DNA of 64,000 nt, taken from the NCBI GenBank assembly GCA_027924585.1, contig BSBM01000199.1:9417001-9481000 (forward strand), in the 5' to 3' direction. The notes below the pieces were generated by a model. The model did no database searches. It was given only the letters and a program-made list of their open reading frames with translations, and was not told the origin of the DNA. Of the stretch, positions 48,812 to 60,083 are shown one piece after another; position 1 is the stretch's first letter, and each line of letters opens with the position of its first letter. The position numbers and the translations under genes are program-made. This stretch comes from Larix kaempferi (taxonomy: Eukaryota > Streptophyta > Pinopsida > Pinales > Pinaceae).

Positions 48812-49116
48812 CTACACTTGTTTTCCTATCACCATGGATGTGATAGCTATACATTATTGTACAAGACAAGCATAATTACACGAGTCCAGTCTTATTTTTA
48901 GTTGATCCATTGTAAACATTTTATCAAAATCTTCCTTTTTTAGCAAGTTTTCTGACATCCCCAATAATTCCACTAGGTTCTTTATTTCTAGAATCTCAAT
49001 GAGGTTTTTCCCCATTTTCCATTGTAGTAGCAACTATGCTTGAATAAAATCTACTGTGATTCACTAGGGAAAAAAATTGGCATATTTTCTTCCATGTATA
49101 GTATTGTTTTGGGGTT

Positions 49117-49121
49117 ATCAA
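49117..49121. repeat. target-site duplication, left copy (atcaa)
   Basis: The bases atcaa directly precede the left LTR. The same five follow the right LTR at 56357-56361. Confidence 0.95.
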
Positions 49122-49770
49122 TGTTAAATTTTCAGAATTTACTTCAATATGATCTAGGATCTTAACTGAGAGAACAACATGTACAACATATCTACAGCAT
49201 TTCAATCATGGAGACAATAATGCAAGCACACAAGAGACACAAAGATATACTTGGGGAAAACCATAAAGGTGAAAAACCCCAATAACTTCCTCAGAGATAG
49301 ATAGAGCAATGATACAACCAACCAATAGAGATAGCCATAACCTAGCAGCAATCCTCCTCCTCCATAAGTGCGCCTCTCCTCCTTGAGAGCATGTGTGAGA
49401 AGTGAGTGAGTAAATAGAGTGCCTCCCGCACTCTATTTATACTTGACTTGACTTGCCTTTTTACCTAACTCATGTCGGCTCTAACTTAACCACATAACAT
49501 AATGCTGAGTGGGCCGACCCCCAATAGGGTGGTCTAATAACCCTTTGACCCACATGGCCGACCCCCAATAGGGTGGTCTAATAACCCTTTGACCCACATG
49601 ACTTATACAGGGTCGATCCCAAACAAGGTGGTCTAATAACCCATCAAGTATAAGTTACGACACTTACAATATAAATGACGACACTTCCTTATAGAGGAAT
49701 AATACCATCTCTATAGGAATACAATATACATATATGTGAAATACATTCCGAAGTTACATATACATCAACA
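49122..49770 (-). repeat. 3' LTR of the young copia element
   Basis: It begins TGTTAAATTTTCAG on the plus strand and ends ATCAACA; the terminal TG and CA are present. It contains a 44-bp internal tandem duplication (ggccgacccccaatagggtgg type) near 49512-49600. The TATA-like ctatttatac at 49433-49442 reads gtataaatag on the minus strand. Confidence 0.95.
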
Positions 49771-49784
49771 CTCCCTCTTAACTA
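49771..49784 (-). other. polypurine tract of the young copia element
   Basis: On the minus strand the bases next to the 3' LTR read gttaagagggag, a typical plus-strand primer. Confidence 0.8.
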
Positions 49785-50030
49785 GGAAGGTATTTCTCAG
49801 CACAGTTCTTCTAGCACAAGTCATCTTCTCTGGATCATCGTCACTGGATAATCGTCATCGAGTCATCATCATCGTCACTGCTGTTGCTATCTCAATCAAT
49901 CTCTGAATCTACTCGTCATAGGAAGTTCTACAGAGCCAGTCCTTTTTCATACTGGATGTAGGCCCACCACCTGCAGGTCTTCATCATCACTGGCCATACT
50001 GTGGAATCCTCAGGACTTTTACGTGCGTCA

Positions 50031-50555
50031 CAAAACCTCGAAAGAGCATCCCAGGCTGTTACGAGCACACAGCTCTACCTATAGGATCTCCCAGGGCACC
50101 GAATTACATGTGACCTCACCACAAAACCTCGCAAGAGCATCCCAGGCTGTTACGAGCACACAGCTCTACCTATAGGATCTCCCAGGGCAACGAATTACAT
50201 GTGGTCATGGCAAAACCTCGCAAGAGCATCTGCCAGATATCCCAGGGAACCGAATTACATGCCATAGGCAAAACCTCGAAAGACTATCTGCAGATCTCCT
50301 AGGGCACCGAATTACATGCCATAGGACAAAACCTCGAAAGAGAATCTGCTAGATATCCCAGGGAACCGAATTACATGCCATAGGCAAAACCTCGAAAGAC
50401 TATCTGCAGATCTCCCAGGGCACCGAATTACATGTCCTCCCAGAGCAAAACCTCGAAAGAGCATTTGCCAGATGTCCCAGGGCACCGAATTACATGCCAT
50501 AGGCAAAACCTCGAAAGACCATCTGCAAATCTCCCAGGGCACCGGATTACATGCT
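50031..50555 (-). repeat. tandem array 1 inside copia (58-91 bp units, 8 copies)
   Basis: The marker caaaacctcg starts at 50031, 50122, 50211, 50269, 50327, 50385, 50446 and 50504. The first two units are about 90 bp. The others are 58-61 bp and lack an internal gctgttacgagcacacagc block. Each unit ends in a cgaattacatg or similar motif. Confidence 0.92.
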
Positions 50556-50610
50556 CATCTGCACAACCTGATCCACGGCCACAGAGTATCAACCTGATAC
50601 TCACCATACA

Positions 50611-50883
50611 TCATCCTGATGTATCCATGATCATCCTGATCATTATCACTGCAACGTCCTGCTGCATGTCATCTGGAGCAACATCCTGAAGCTCGTCATC
50701 TATGATCATCCTGATCATCACTGCAACATCCTGCTGCATGTCATCCAGAGCAACATCCTGAAGCTCGTCATATATGATCATCCTGATCATCACTGCAACA
50801 TCCTGCTGCATGTCATCCGGAGCAACATCCTGAAGCTCGTCATCCATGATCATCCTGATCATCAATGCATCTACCTGATGCAT
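50611..50883 (-). repeat. tandem array 2 inside copia (72-bp units with an open frame)
   Basis: The marker gcaacRtcctgctgcatgtc starts at 50651, 50723 and 50795, a strict 72-bp period. On the element's sense strand the array is one open frame, because 72 is divisible by three. It encodes a 24-residue acidic/hydrophobic repeat containing DELQDVAPDDMQQDVA. Whether it is translated is unknown. Confidence 0.88.
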
Positions 50884-51060
50884 ACCAAGTATCTACCTGA
50901 TACATATCATCATACATGATCCTCCTGATCATCAATGCATCTACCTGATGCATACCAAGTATCTACCTGATACATATCATCATACATGATCCTCCTGATC
51001 ATCAATGTATCCACCTGATACAAATACAAATACATGATACATATCACCATACATGATCCA
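50881..51060 (-). repeat. tandem array 3 inside copia (70-bp units)
   Basis: The block cataccaagtatctacctga starts at 50881 and 50951. A third, more diverged unit follows to about 51060. The units are rich in TGATCA and ATGCAT palindromes. Confidence 0.85.
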
Positions 51061-51139
51061 CCTGATCATACAATGTATCCACCTGATACATATACAGATA
51101 CCTGGTCCAAGCATCCAACATGATGCATATACAAAATAC

Positions 51140-51370
51140 GTACACATGATCCAACTGATCATATCCAGCATCCAACATGATGCATACATACATAAATGAT
51201 CCAACTGATCATATCCAGCATCCAACATGATGCATACATACATAGATGATCCAACCGATCATATCCAGCATCCAACATGATGCATACATACATAGATGAT
51301 CCAACTGATCATATCCAGCATCCAACATGATGCGTACATACATACATAAAAATGATCCAACTGATCATAT
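51140..51370 (-). repeat. tandem array 4 inside copia (50-bp units)
   Basis: The marker catatccagcatccaacatg starts at 51160, 51210, 51260 and 51310 (50-bp period), with a partial copy at 51366. Each unit carries gatccaactgatc and a cataca microsatellite. Confidence 0.92.
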
Positions 51371-51483
51371 CCAAGCAGAAACCAGAACATCATCCTGATG
51401 CCCATTATCCAGCGCTTACATCCACAGCCATGTGAAGGATCCTCCTTCCAACATGCTTGGAATGGCTTCAGCAAATGTGTCCA

Positions 51484-52805
51484 TCACTTCTTCCTCGAAT
51501 TGTCCTCGATCTGGAGAACGCCAAGCCTCTCTCTGAAGTACTCGAACTTCACCCTGGCTAGTGGCTTCGTCAGCACATCTGCAATCTGCTCGTCCGTCGC
51601 AACATACAGAAGCTTCACAGCTCCTCTCTACACCATATCCCTGATGTAGTGATATTTGATCTCTATGTGTTTCGACTTGTCATGAAACACTAGGTTCTCG
51701 GAAAGCTTCACACAACTCTGGTTATCACAGAAGATACCAGTAGCCTCCAATGGGAGATCAAATAACTCAGACAGTAGCTTCCGTAGCCATACTGCCTCGC
51801 AACTAGCTGAGCAGGCTGCAACATATTCTGCCTCAGTTGTACTCAGTGCTACGCAGGACTGCTTCCTGCTAAACCAAGAGATCACACCTGATCCCATACT
51901 GAAGCAGCACCCAGATGTGCTCTTCCTATCTGTAGCACTGCCAGCCCAATCTGAATCAACATAACCCTGTAGGTTAAACTTTTGATTCGCCTCATACCTG
52001 AGCCCATAATCCACTGTACCCTTCAGGTACCTCAGATAATGCTTTACAGCAACCAGGTGAACACTCCTCGGATCCGTCAGGAACTGGCTCAATGAGTTCA
52101 CAGCAAAGCAAATGTCTAGTCTCGTGTTCGTCAGGTACATCAAGGATCCAATCATCTGGCGATCAACCGGCTCAGATGAAGCATCACATAGAAGCTTCAG
52201 ATTCGATGCCATAGGTGTGGCCATATTCTTGCAGTCCATCATCCCGAACCTCTTCAAGATGTCTACTACATACTTCCCTTGTCCAAGGAAGATTCCATAT
52301 GCACTCTGCCACACCTCCATGCCAAAAACAAATAGTGCATCATCCCTAAGTTCTTCATCTAGAACTTGGAAGAAAGCTTCCGCTGCGTGTCGGCAATCAA
52401 TCTATCTTTACCTGTAACAAACAGGTTATCTGCATACAAAAAGTAGTATCACTGGATTGCCTTCTTCAACCTTGTAGAAAAGGTTGGAATCTGCTTTACT
52501 CTTGGTAACGCCCAAACTGGATAGAAAGCTGTCTATCCTACCATACCAAGTTCTGCACACATATATGACTACACCATGCTGTCTTGAGATCCATCTGGTG
52601 CATCTTCTATTTCATCACTTTTATATTTCTCAATGCTGCCATCTGCAACATGCTTGATCTGATAGTTCCATTTGGAAGTCATAACAAACTTCCCTTCACA
52701 TCTTGGGACTACATCCCAAACATCATTCTTCATGATCGATGGATCATGGCATTCCATTTCTTCATCCCAGATCCTGGGAACTTCAATATCTTCAATAAAT
52801 AAATT
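51484..52805 (-). pseudogene. Ty1/copia RT end and RNase H, broken
   Basis: Near 52760-52630 lies the RT start (ECHDPSIMKNDVWDVVPR, TSKWNYQIKHVADGSIEKYK). A gap follows, then YADNLFVTGKDRLIADTQRK near 52420, in which the catalytic pair Asp-Asp has become Asp-Asn. From 52320 the frame is open through KYVVDILKRFGM, RQMIGSLMYLTNTRLDICFA, RNase H (YVDSDWAGSATDRKSTSGCC, LSTTEAEYVA, IFCDNQSCVKLSENLVFHDK) to 51628. One TAG follows where relatives have Gln, then VKLLYVATDEQIADVLTKPL to the natural end at 51484. Confidence 0.92.
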
Positions 52806-53270
52806 TGTTGCTGAACAAATGTTGTAGTTCTTCTTTTGTAGGAGATGGCATACGATCTTTCCTACACAACAGGTTAAATTGCATGATTAGAAAACATCTC
52901 ATAGTTTTCAGAACAAATTCTTACACATAAATAAATATGTCATACAGTCATGCAATTATCTTAGCCAATGCTTCAATACAACATTTATCCATATCCCGTA
53001 ACTTTCTAGATGCCTTCCAATCTCTACCAGAACATTGTTAAGAGTGTGCACAACTCTCAACATGTCAGCAAAGAGGTTTCATTCTAGATAAGTAGCAATG
53101 GAATGTTGTACAGTGCCATAGGCCACTTACCCATGCATATTAGGAGTATACTGTTCATCAATGCAATTATTCTAATATGCATAATACACAACCTAATTCT
53201 AGGAACATCAGTATATACATTATTGAACAGTATTATTTAAGAAGTGACAATTCAAATACTTATCTCTGTT
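52806..53270. other. copia internal region, no coding match
   Basis: AT-rich sequence occupying the place where protease and integrase would lie. No copia domain was recognised. Confidence 0.5.
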
Positions 53271-54000
53271 TGTTCGTTGGGTGGACTCCCTCTGAGTCTT
53301 CGCTTCCTTGCAGGAGCTGCTGGAGTCCTAATCTGAAGTAGCTTCTTCTACACCTTTCTGTTGTGGGATGTAGAGAGATGGTCAACTCCCTCTGAATATC
53401 TGCATCCTTGCATAAACCACTGGAATGTACTCCCTCTTGATCTTTGCTTCCTGGATTACCTGTTCTTGAATCTCATATTCATCCTTGGTCCCTATGCATG
53501 CTTATTAGTATCATGAATGTGTTATCCTTGTGATCTCATATAAAATCATACATTCATTAGTATACTATTAAAACACAATAATCTCAAGCATGTATAGTCA
53601 GGATCATTTCAAACAGAAATAATAAACATTAGCATTCAAGGTTTATGTAGGATTCTTATGGTTAGTCAAATCATAAGAAACATAACATGTCTAAACCTGT
53701 AATTACTCAAACCTATGACTCTTCAGGTTAGTTGAATCATCAATCAAGATAAGAGATATAAAATGCATAAAACCTGTGATTATTCAAACCTATACCATCA
53801 TGATTCTTCTGGTTAGTCATATCATCAATTATGGTAAGAAACATAATATGCATACAATCATGATTATTCAAACCTATGACTTCATGAATAATCATTATCA
53901 ACAACAGTATAAGATCCTAACACAAGGTAGGATTCTATCTTGATATAGGAAAAACATACCTGGATTAGCATGCTAGCTATTTATGTCTAACATACTCACA
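53271..54000 (-). repeat. degenerate ~100-bp repeats in the copia internal region
   Basis: Near 53650, 53710 and 53800 the blocks ggttagtcaaatcat / ggttagttgaatcat / ggttagtcatatcat recur, each followed by aagaaacataa-like and tattcaaacctatgac-like motifs. A second pair (aactccctctgaatatctgcatcc and relatives) lies near 53290-53460. Confidence 0.65.
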
Positions 54001-54291
54001 TGATGTCTTCTTGTTCTTCTTCAATGACTTGTGCTAGTAACCTGTATATCTCATAGGTTAACTATTACAAAACCAAGTTATACATACCTCGTAAATGGAT
54101 CTTCTATGAGATCCATGACAATGGATGAATCTTTGTCCTCATGTTATCATGATCATATGTTCTTGGACCAGAACATGATTTGTCTTTCTTGGTGTACCTT
54201 TCATGTTAGTAGACAACATAAACCTCATACAACACCATAATGCATTAGTACAATCATAAGTGTCAACACCCTAACCAATGAATATCTTCTA

Positions 54292-55695
54292 TCATGCATT
54301 CATAATTTTGTTAAGGTGATACGACAAATCTAAAATCAAAATTGTACTAACCGTAATAACATGAAGACATACCATAAACTTAATCATGGAAAATATCGAA
54401 ACATACCTCGATGAGTCATACCTCTTGAGATCGCTTGTACTCTTCTTATGTAAGGCCTTAGCCTCATCTCCCTCTGAAACAGGAACTTCTTTACTCATGC
54501 AGATGATCAATCCATCTTCTTCTAGGATTAACCCAATCCACTTGATTTGCAAGAACTGGACCTGGAGCTGGATATGGGTTTGTCAGAGAAACCCCAAAAA
54601 TTCAAACTTTGAATTTCAAACTTTCGAAAGGATAGAAATATGCGCCTTGATGAGCTGATCAAACTGGTATATTCAGAATTTGAATACTGCAAAGTTTCAC
54701 TCCTCAATTTTGCCTTTGAAACTTCCGGATTCACTGGACGTGACCCTGAACTGGGGTTTGATGAAGCCCACTCTTTTGCCTCATCAAAAGGTTTGATCCA
54801 AAGCTCTAAGATTCTATTTTTCTGAGGAGCTTCCAGCCGTGGTCACAGATTGCAAAAATTCCCATTTTTACAGAAGCCCTAATTTTCCACTTTTCTGATC
54901 AAAGTCCCGAACTAGGGTCTAATCAAGCCCGGCCTTCTGCCCAACCAAAAATTCTGATATTGGTTTCTAAATTTCTATTTTGATGAGTAGCATCCAGCCG
55001 TGGTCTCCGATTACAAAAATTCCAAATTTCTCCAAAGCCCTAAATTACGGAAGCCATGAATGAAGGTACCAAAAAATAATTCTGTTTTGACAGAAATATG
55101 TACCTTATTGTTTCTGGTGTAACTCCGAAATTTTTGATCCACAGGGTCTGAAAAAGTTTCTTGAGATATCCTGACCTGTTATCTTTCCATCCTAACAGGT
55201 CTGACCTCAATTGGATTCTCTGAGAGAGAGTTATGCCAAATGTCGCAACATGACCTGTTTTGGGATAAAACAGGAGAGCGAACTTGTACGGCGTGCCACG
55301 TGTCACTGGTTCAACTTCGGCCTCTGAAAAAGTTTTCTGAGATAGTACAGACTGTGTACTACCTGTCACTTTTTACTAAATTTCATTTGGAGATTCCTAG
55401 CCCAAGATATGACCTTTTTCCCAAGGTCACCTGATTTTGACTCAGATCTGGAAGAGGCAGAAACCCTATATTGTACAGATCATAAATCACAAAGTACAAC
55501 GAATTAGAGGTTGTCCTTTGGAAACACGATACCTGGAGATCTTATATTCGGCCTGTAACAATTTCAGATCCGAAAACTTCGCCAAAACGGATTTATAGCG
55601 AAAGTGCTACGATGACTGGTTTTTGCTATATCAAGCCCTAGCATCGTAAGTGCAACAAGTGTCATACATGCTATATCATGCCTTCTTTCAGGCTA
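54292..55695 (-). other. copia leader and unassigned short frames
   Basis: This region follows the primer site on the minus strand and holds no recognised gag. A short frame near 54515-54370 (SKEVPVSEGDEAKALHKK) occupies the gag position but does not look like copia gag. A ~160-bp diverged direct repeat at about 54740-54890 and 54905-55050 shares cagccgtggtc and aagccctaa motifs. Confidence 0.6.
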
Positions 55696-55707
55696 GCTCT
55701 GATACCA
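55696..55707 (-). other. copia primer binding site, initiator Met tRNA type
   Basis: On the minus strand TGGTATCAGAGC lies directly next to the 5' LTR. Confidence 0.95.
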
Positions 55708-56356
55708 TGTTAAATTTTCAGAATTTACTTCAATATGATCTAGGATCTTAACTGAGAGAACAACATGTACAACATATCTACAGCATTTCAATCATGGAGA
55801 CAATAATGCAAGCACACAAGAGACACAAAGATATACTTGGGGAAAACCATAAAGGTGAAAAACCCCAATAACTTCCTCAGAGATAGATAGAGCAATGATA
55901 CAACCAACCAATAGAGATAGCCATAACCTAGCAGCAATCCTCCTCCTCCATAAGTGCGCCTCTCCTCCTTGAGAGCATGTGTGAGAAGTGAGTGAGTAAA
56001 TAGAGTGCCTCCCGCACTCTATTTATACTTGACTTGACTTGCCTTTTTACCTAACTCATGTCGGCTCTAACTTAACCACATAACATAATGCTGAGTGGGC
56101 CGACCCCCAATAGGGTGGTCTAATAACCCTTTGACCCACATGGCCGACCCCCAATAGGGTTGTCTAATAACCCTTTGACCCACATGACTTATACAGGGCC
56201 GACCCCAAACAAGGTGGTCTAATAACCCATCAAGTATAAGTTACGACACTTACAATATAAATGACGACACTTCCTTATAGAGGAATAATACCATCTCTAT
56301 AGGAATACAATATACATATATGTGAAATACATTCCGAAGTTACATATACATCAACA
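55708..56356 (-). repeat. 5' LTR of the young copia element
   Basis: Same length as the 3' LTR (649 bp), with three substitutions by eye: one in the second copy of the internal 44-bp repeat and two in the following gggccgacccc segment. The TATA-like box lies at 56019-56028 on the minus strand. Confidence 0.95.
56019..56028 (-). promoter_or_regulatory. probable TATA box of the copia 5' LTR
   Basis: On the minus strand it reads gtataaatag, roughly 310 bp before the primer site, a usual place for an LTR promoter. Confidence 0.55.
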
Positions 56357-56361
56357 ATCAA
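56357..56361. repeat. target-site duplication, right copy (atcaa)
   Basis: Perfect copy of 49117-49121. Confidence 0.95.
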
Positions 56362-57436
56362 TAAATCTATTAGAGACATTTCTGGTGAAAAGGTAGTGCT
56401 TTGATCTAGTTGAAATATGGTATGCGGGTGTTAATGTGGGTGATTTAAAGAAACTAAGTTGCTTTCTCTAATGCTATCATCCTTGACATGAATTGAATTG
56501 AATTTCAAGAAAATAATATACTCCTTTCACGAAACAATGAGCCTATCTTGTTATGTTATTTCTTCCAGTCATAGTACATATCTGCACTCAAATAATAACC
56601 TATATTTGCGGCCATATTGCATATGTCTAGATAGATATGGAACAAATGATGAGGCTTGCATGTCCATTTATCTCGGACGAATGGACACAATTGTATAATA
56701 CACTTGGATCATAATAGTAGTATAATACACTTGGTACGCCTTGGTACCAACGATAGTGGATTGATTACCACATTTAAGGCCTGAGTACCAACAAAAATGG
56801 ATTGATTACTAAGATTCCCGGTAGATTATCTATTGCTCTCAATTTCCCATGGAATCCGACTTGAAATATTTGATTCTAGGTGCATTTTCCTTTGGAATAT
56901 TCCCAAACAAGCAGTAATTAGAGTATTTTTGAGAATTGTTCTGAGCATGTCTATCGATATTTAGCTATTGGTGGCTATCGGTATAATGATTGGTTTAATA
57001 CCCCGAGTAGGGCTTGGTAACAAACCTAGTTAGCTACGGCGGGACAAACATAATGCATCATCCTTAGTGGTTTATTCCAAAGTGAATCCAATAGTAAAGT
57101 TAGAAAACTATTATAGCTAGCTCTACCTGATTAAAGAGATGCTAAGAAAGAATTCATTCTTCCAATCATGTGCAGAAGCTTGGATTGGCATCTAGAAAAT
57201 AAACAAATGGAGTTCCCTATTCAATGATGCGCACTAATCTTATTCCAAAATTATCACACCCAACCTTAAATGATGTCCTAATTTTTCTTTTTGGATGCTA
57301 CAAATATTAAAATCAATACACCGACCTTTTAATTAGGAAAAAATAACAAAAATATTTTGAAATTTCCAATCCATTGTCTTTACTTTTCTTCCCATGGATT
57401 AAAGAAAATAGGCACCAAACGAGATTTAGTAAAAAC
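56362..57436. other. probable intron or flank next to the ITPK-like exon
   Basis: No exon-like frame was recognised. If the kinase-like gene is intact this is the start of its first intron, into which the young copia element would have inserted. A ~30-bp motif near 56412 (gaaatatggtatgcgggtgt) resembles one near 58117. Confidence 0.45.
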
Positions 57437-57738
57437 CTAGCCAAGCCTTCAAGATTTGGTTGCAGGAAGCTATTAATATTCTTGGAGGTCAGAGCATACC
57501 CCACTATCAATTTTTGTTGAGGAGATCCATCCAAATTAGTTGTCATGGAAGCAAGAAAGGCTTGCATTATCCTCTGGTCATATGGATTCCTGTCGACCCC
57601 CCAATTCTCTTCTCTTCTGCATAAGGTATCCAGGGCCTCCTGCTCTATTTCCTTCCCAGTGCCTCCTCCTACACCCCAATCCACCACGATAGGTGATACT
57701 CTTGGCATCACCATGACGGTTTCACAATCCAACCTCAT
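57437..57738 (-). CDS. inositol-tetrakisphosphate 1-kinase-like gene, first exon
   Basis: From the ATG at 57738 the minus strand encodes about 100 residues: MRLDCETVMVMPRVSPIVVD, an acidic linker, NPYDQRIMQAFLASM, then QKLIVGYALTSKNINSFLQP followed by NLEGLA. The VGYALTSKKxKSFLQPxLEGLAR block is the conserved N-terminus of plant ITPK proteins, ATP-grasp kinases that phosphorylate inositol tri- and tetrakisphosphates toward phytate. The exon ends AG|gttttt in phase 2, as expected for the Arg codon. The catalytic domain exons were not found to the left, so the gene is either split by very long introns or truncated. Asn replaces two usual Lys residues in the block. ATG choice: first Met of the open frame. 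Confidence 0.72.
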
Positions 57739-58130
57739 GCCTCTTTAAAAAAAAACATCAATCCCATCGCCCAATCTAAATGAGCACCCAATTGAAATTC
57801 TTCGAGTGATGTTGTAGGGTTTTCACAACTTTTTTCCTTTAAACAGGAAAACCAACAGTCAAACGAGATTTTTGGGGTTATAAATTCCACTATAAAGCCT
57901 TCAGTGGTCGGATTCCGATCATTTTCACCAATTTCTTATCGAAATCAATTATGGTTGGATTTAGAGCGTTTTCACCAATTTCTTCTCAAAATCAGGAAAA
58001 CTTCAATTGATCATGCATTCATATTTCACCTATAAATCATGAAATAGAGTGACCCCAATGGAATTCCTCGATACGGGCAAGCAACAAAACCCTTCTTTTC
58101 CTGTAATACAAGCAAGTTGAAGTATGGTAT
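57739..58130 (-). promoter_or_regulatory. probable 5' UTR/promoter side of the ITPK-like exon
   Basis: This is the upstream side of the exon. It has a ttataaattccac-type element near 57886-57900 (plus strand) and repeated attttcaccaatttctt motifs near 57923 and 57971. No firm transcription start can be placed. Confidence 0.3.
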
Positions 58131-60052
58131 GTGGGTGTTAATGTGGTCAATAAACTGATGCAATAATTTGATCAGAGACAAAATTACATAAATGTTGATA
58201 GGTGAATGCATGGAAACATGTATGTGTAACCTTGCAAATTCTATCCGTTAAGGGGCTTGGAATCAAGTTAGTATTGGCTTCGAACCTAGATTGTCTTATT
58301 GAGGATTCCATAACACTATTTTTTAATTAATCATGAAAAGAGTCCTCAAATGGATTTCAATGGAATTGATTGTAGACCTAAAACTTCATATTCCATGGGA
58401 AAAAAATCCAAATGCACATAAACTATTGAAGAAGGCAAGTGCAACTAGTGCTACTTATATAGTGTTATTCTCACCTAAACTAGGAAACCAACTATTTAGT
58501 AAAATATTTTTAATTTTCCCGAAAATGTTATAGTCTCTAGCTAAAACTTTGATATATTTTAATTAGGACAATTATCGAGTAAAATACCTCCAATTTATCC
58601 CAAAATTTCTTAATCTTCGATTGAAACATTGAACTAAGTTGGGTTGACTCTTTTTATTCAAACGCCTCTCAGTTTCAAGTAGATTCAAACACACTGCCAC
58701 TTTTATCGAGCTATAACAATAAAGAATGATTTGAATAGGAATAGCGTTTAGATCCTCATATTGGCTATGATGGTCTTCCCTAGGCTTGGGTGTTCTCCAA
58801 CAGAAGAAGGATCAAACCCTCTTGCTTCCTTTGTTCTATGTTTTTTGTTTCCATGACCAAAACTAGAGAGTGCAAATGAAATCAATGGGTCAAAATATTG
58901 TGTATCATTTTGACCACTATGTATACTTGATGGAAGAAGAAGAGGATTCAAAATGACTTTCCCTCGGTAACTAGTGATGGAAATCAACAAGTAATGGATG
59001 CATCAATGTCATTATATGAGCAATAGTAAATAAGATGTTTATGAAAGACAATATACCCTAGCTAGTCAAAAATAGGTATGCTTCCCTTATTGTTATATCC
59101 ATAGGGGTCATTCCATATATTTTTCATCTTACGAAATGGCACTATGTATTGATGGCCTACATAGTGGCACTAGTGTTGGGATTCTGCAATGCATATGAAT
59201 GTGGGATCACTAATTGGATCATTGTGTCCTAACATTGGAAATTAGTCATCTTCATCATCAAGGAATGGATATGAAAGGATGTTGGCAGTGTCCTAACATG
59301 ATCAATTTCTTATGGAGTGATGACGTCAAAAGTATCTACTACTTTAGATCTAATGCAAAGTTTTAAGACTAGATATCTAACCATTTCATCCCCAAGATCT
59401 ATGTTGTTGAGTCAAGTAATTGGGACCACCATTGGATACAAAATAACACCTTGTATGTTCCATATATTCTACAAGACCTTCAATTTGGGAGCTCCAAATT
59501 AATGGATAACATCTTTCCCTTATCACTGATTTACAAAACATGTCCATTCTAGGAGTAGATGGATTCAGTTCCGTTCTAAAGCATTTCCTTTCTATATCTT
59601 ATTGTTTCTTTCATGATGGGGTCATAGGGAGGATTAGGGTGGCCAACCCAATGCATTGCATAGCGTTTTCACCCACTCACTGACCAGGCCTCGACGATTA
59701 TGCATCATGGAAGAAAGGGGATTGTGAGAGCTTATATTGGAGAGTTGATTTCCCACGATCCATGATTGAGGAAACAACATCGTGCAAATGAAACGATGAG
59801 GAATTTCTACCATCAATGAAGCCAATCACATGAGTCGTAGTCATCTCCTACCCCACACCTTAGTGGTATCCAACCACCTACACCCACTAACTGAGGTATC
59901 CGCATTGTGTTGATGGAATGGTGAGGGACCACCGCCCACAACAAAGCCGACCTCATAGGTCATGCAATTATCCCCCATCCCACAAAGGGGTATCCTCTGA
60001 TACTCGCTTGTTAATGATCCTACTATAGATTCACCAATGGTAACCTTGTTAT

Positions 60053-60083
<31 letters not shown>

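Larger units (their letters stand above)
49122..56356 (-). mobile_element. young non-autonomous Ty1/copia insertion (7.2 kb)
   Basis: Two 649-bp LTRs (49122-49770 and 55708-56356) differ at three positions by eye and are flanked by a perfect atcaa target duplication. A perfect primer site (55696-55707) and a purine tract (49771-49784) show minus-strand orientation. Of the coding region only the RT start and the RT end/RNase H survive. Gag, protease and integrase are missing. The rest is leader, unassigned sequence and tandem arrays. Mobilisation would need proteins from an autonomous relative. Confidence 0.93.

Noticed and set aside
50031-51370. CRISPR-like regular repeats
   Set aside because: Units are head-to-tail without unique spacers and lie inside a copia element of a plant genome.
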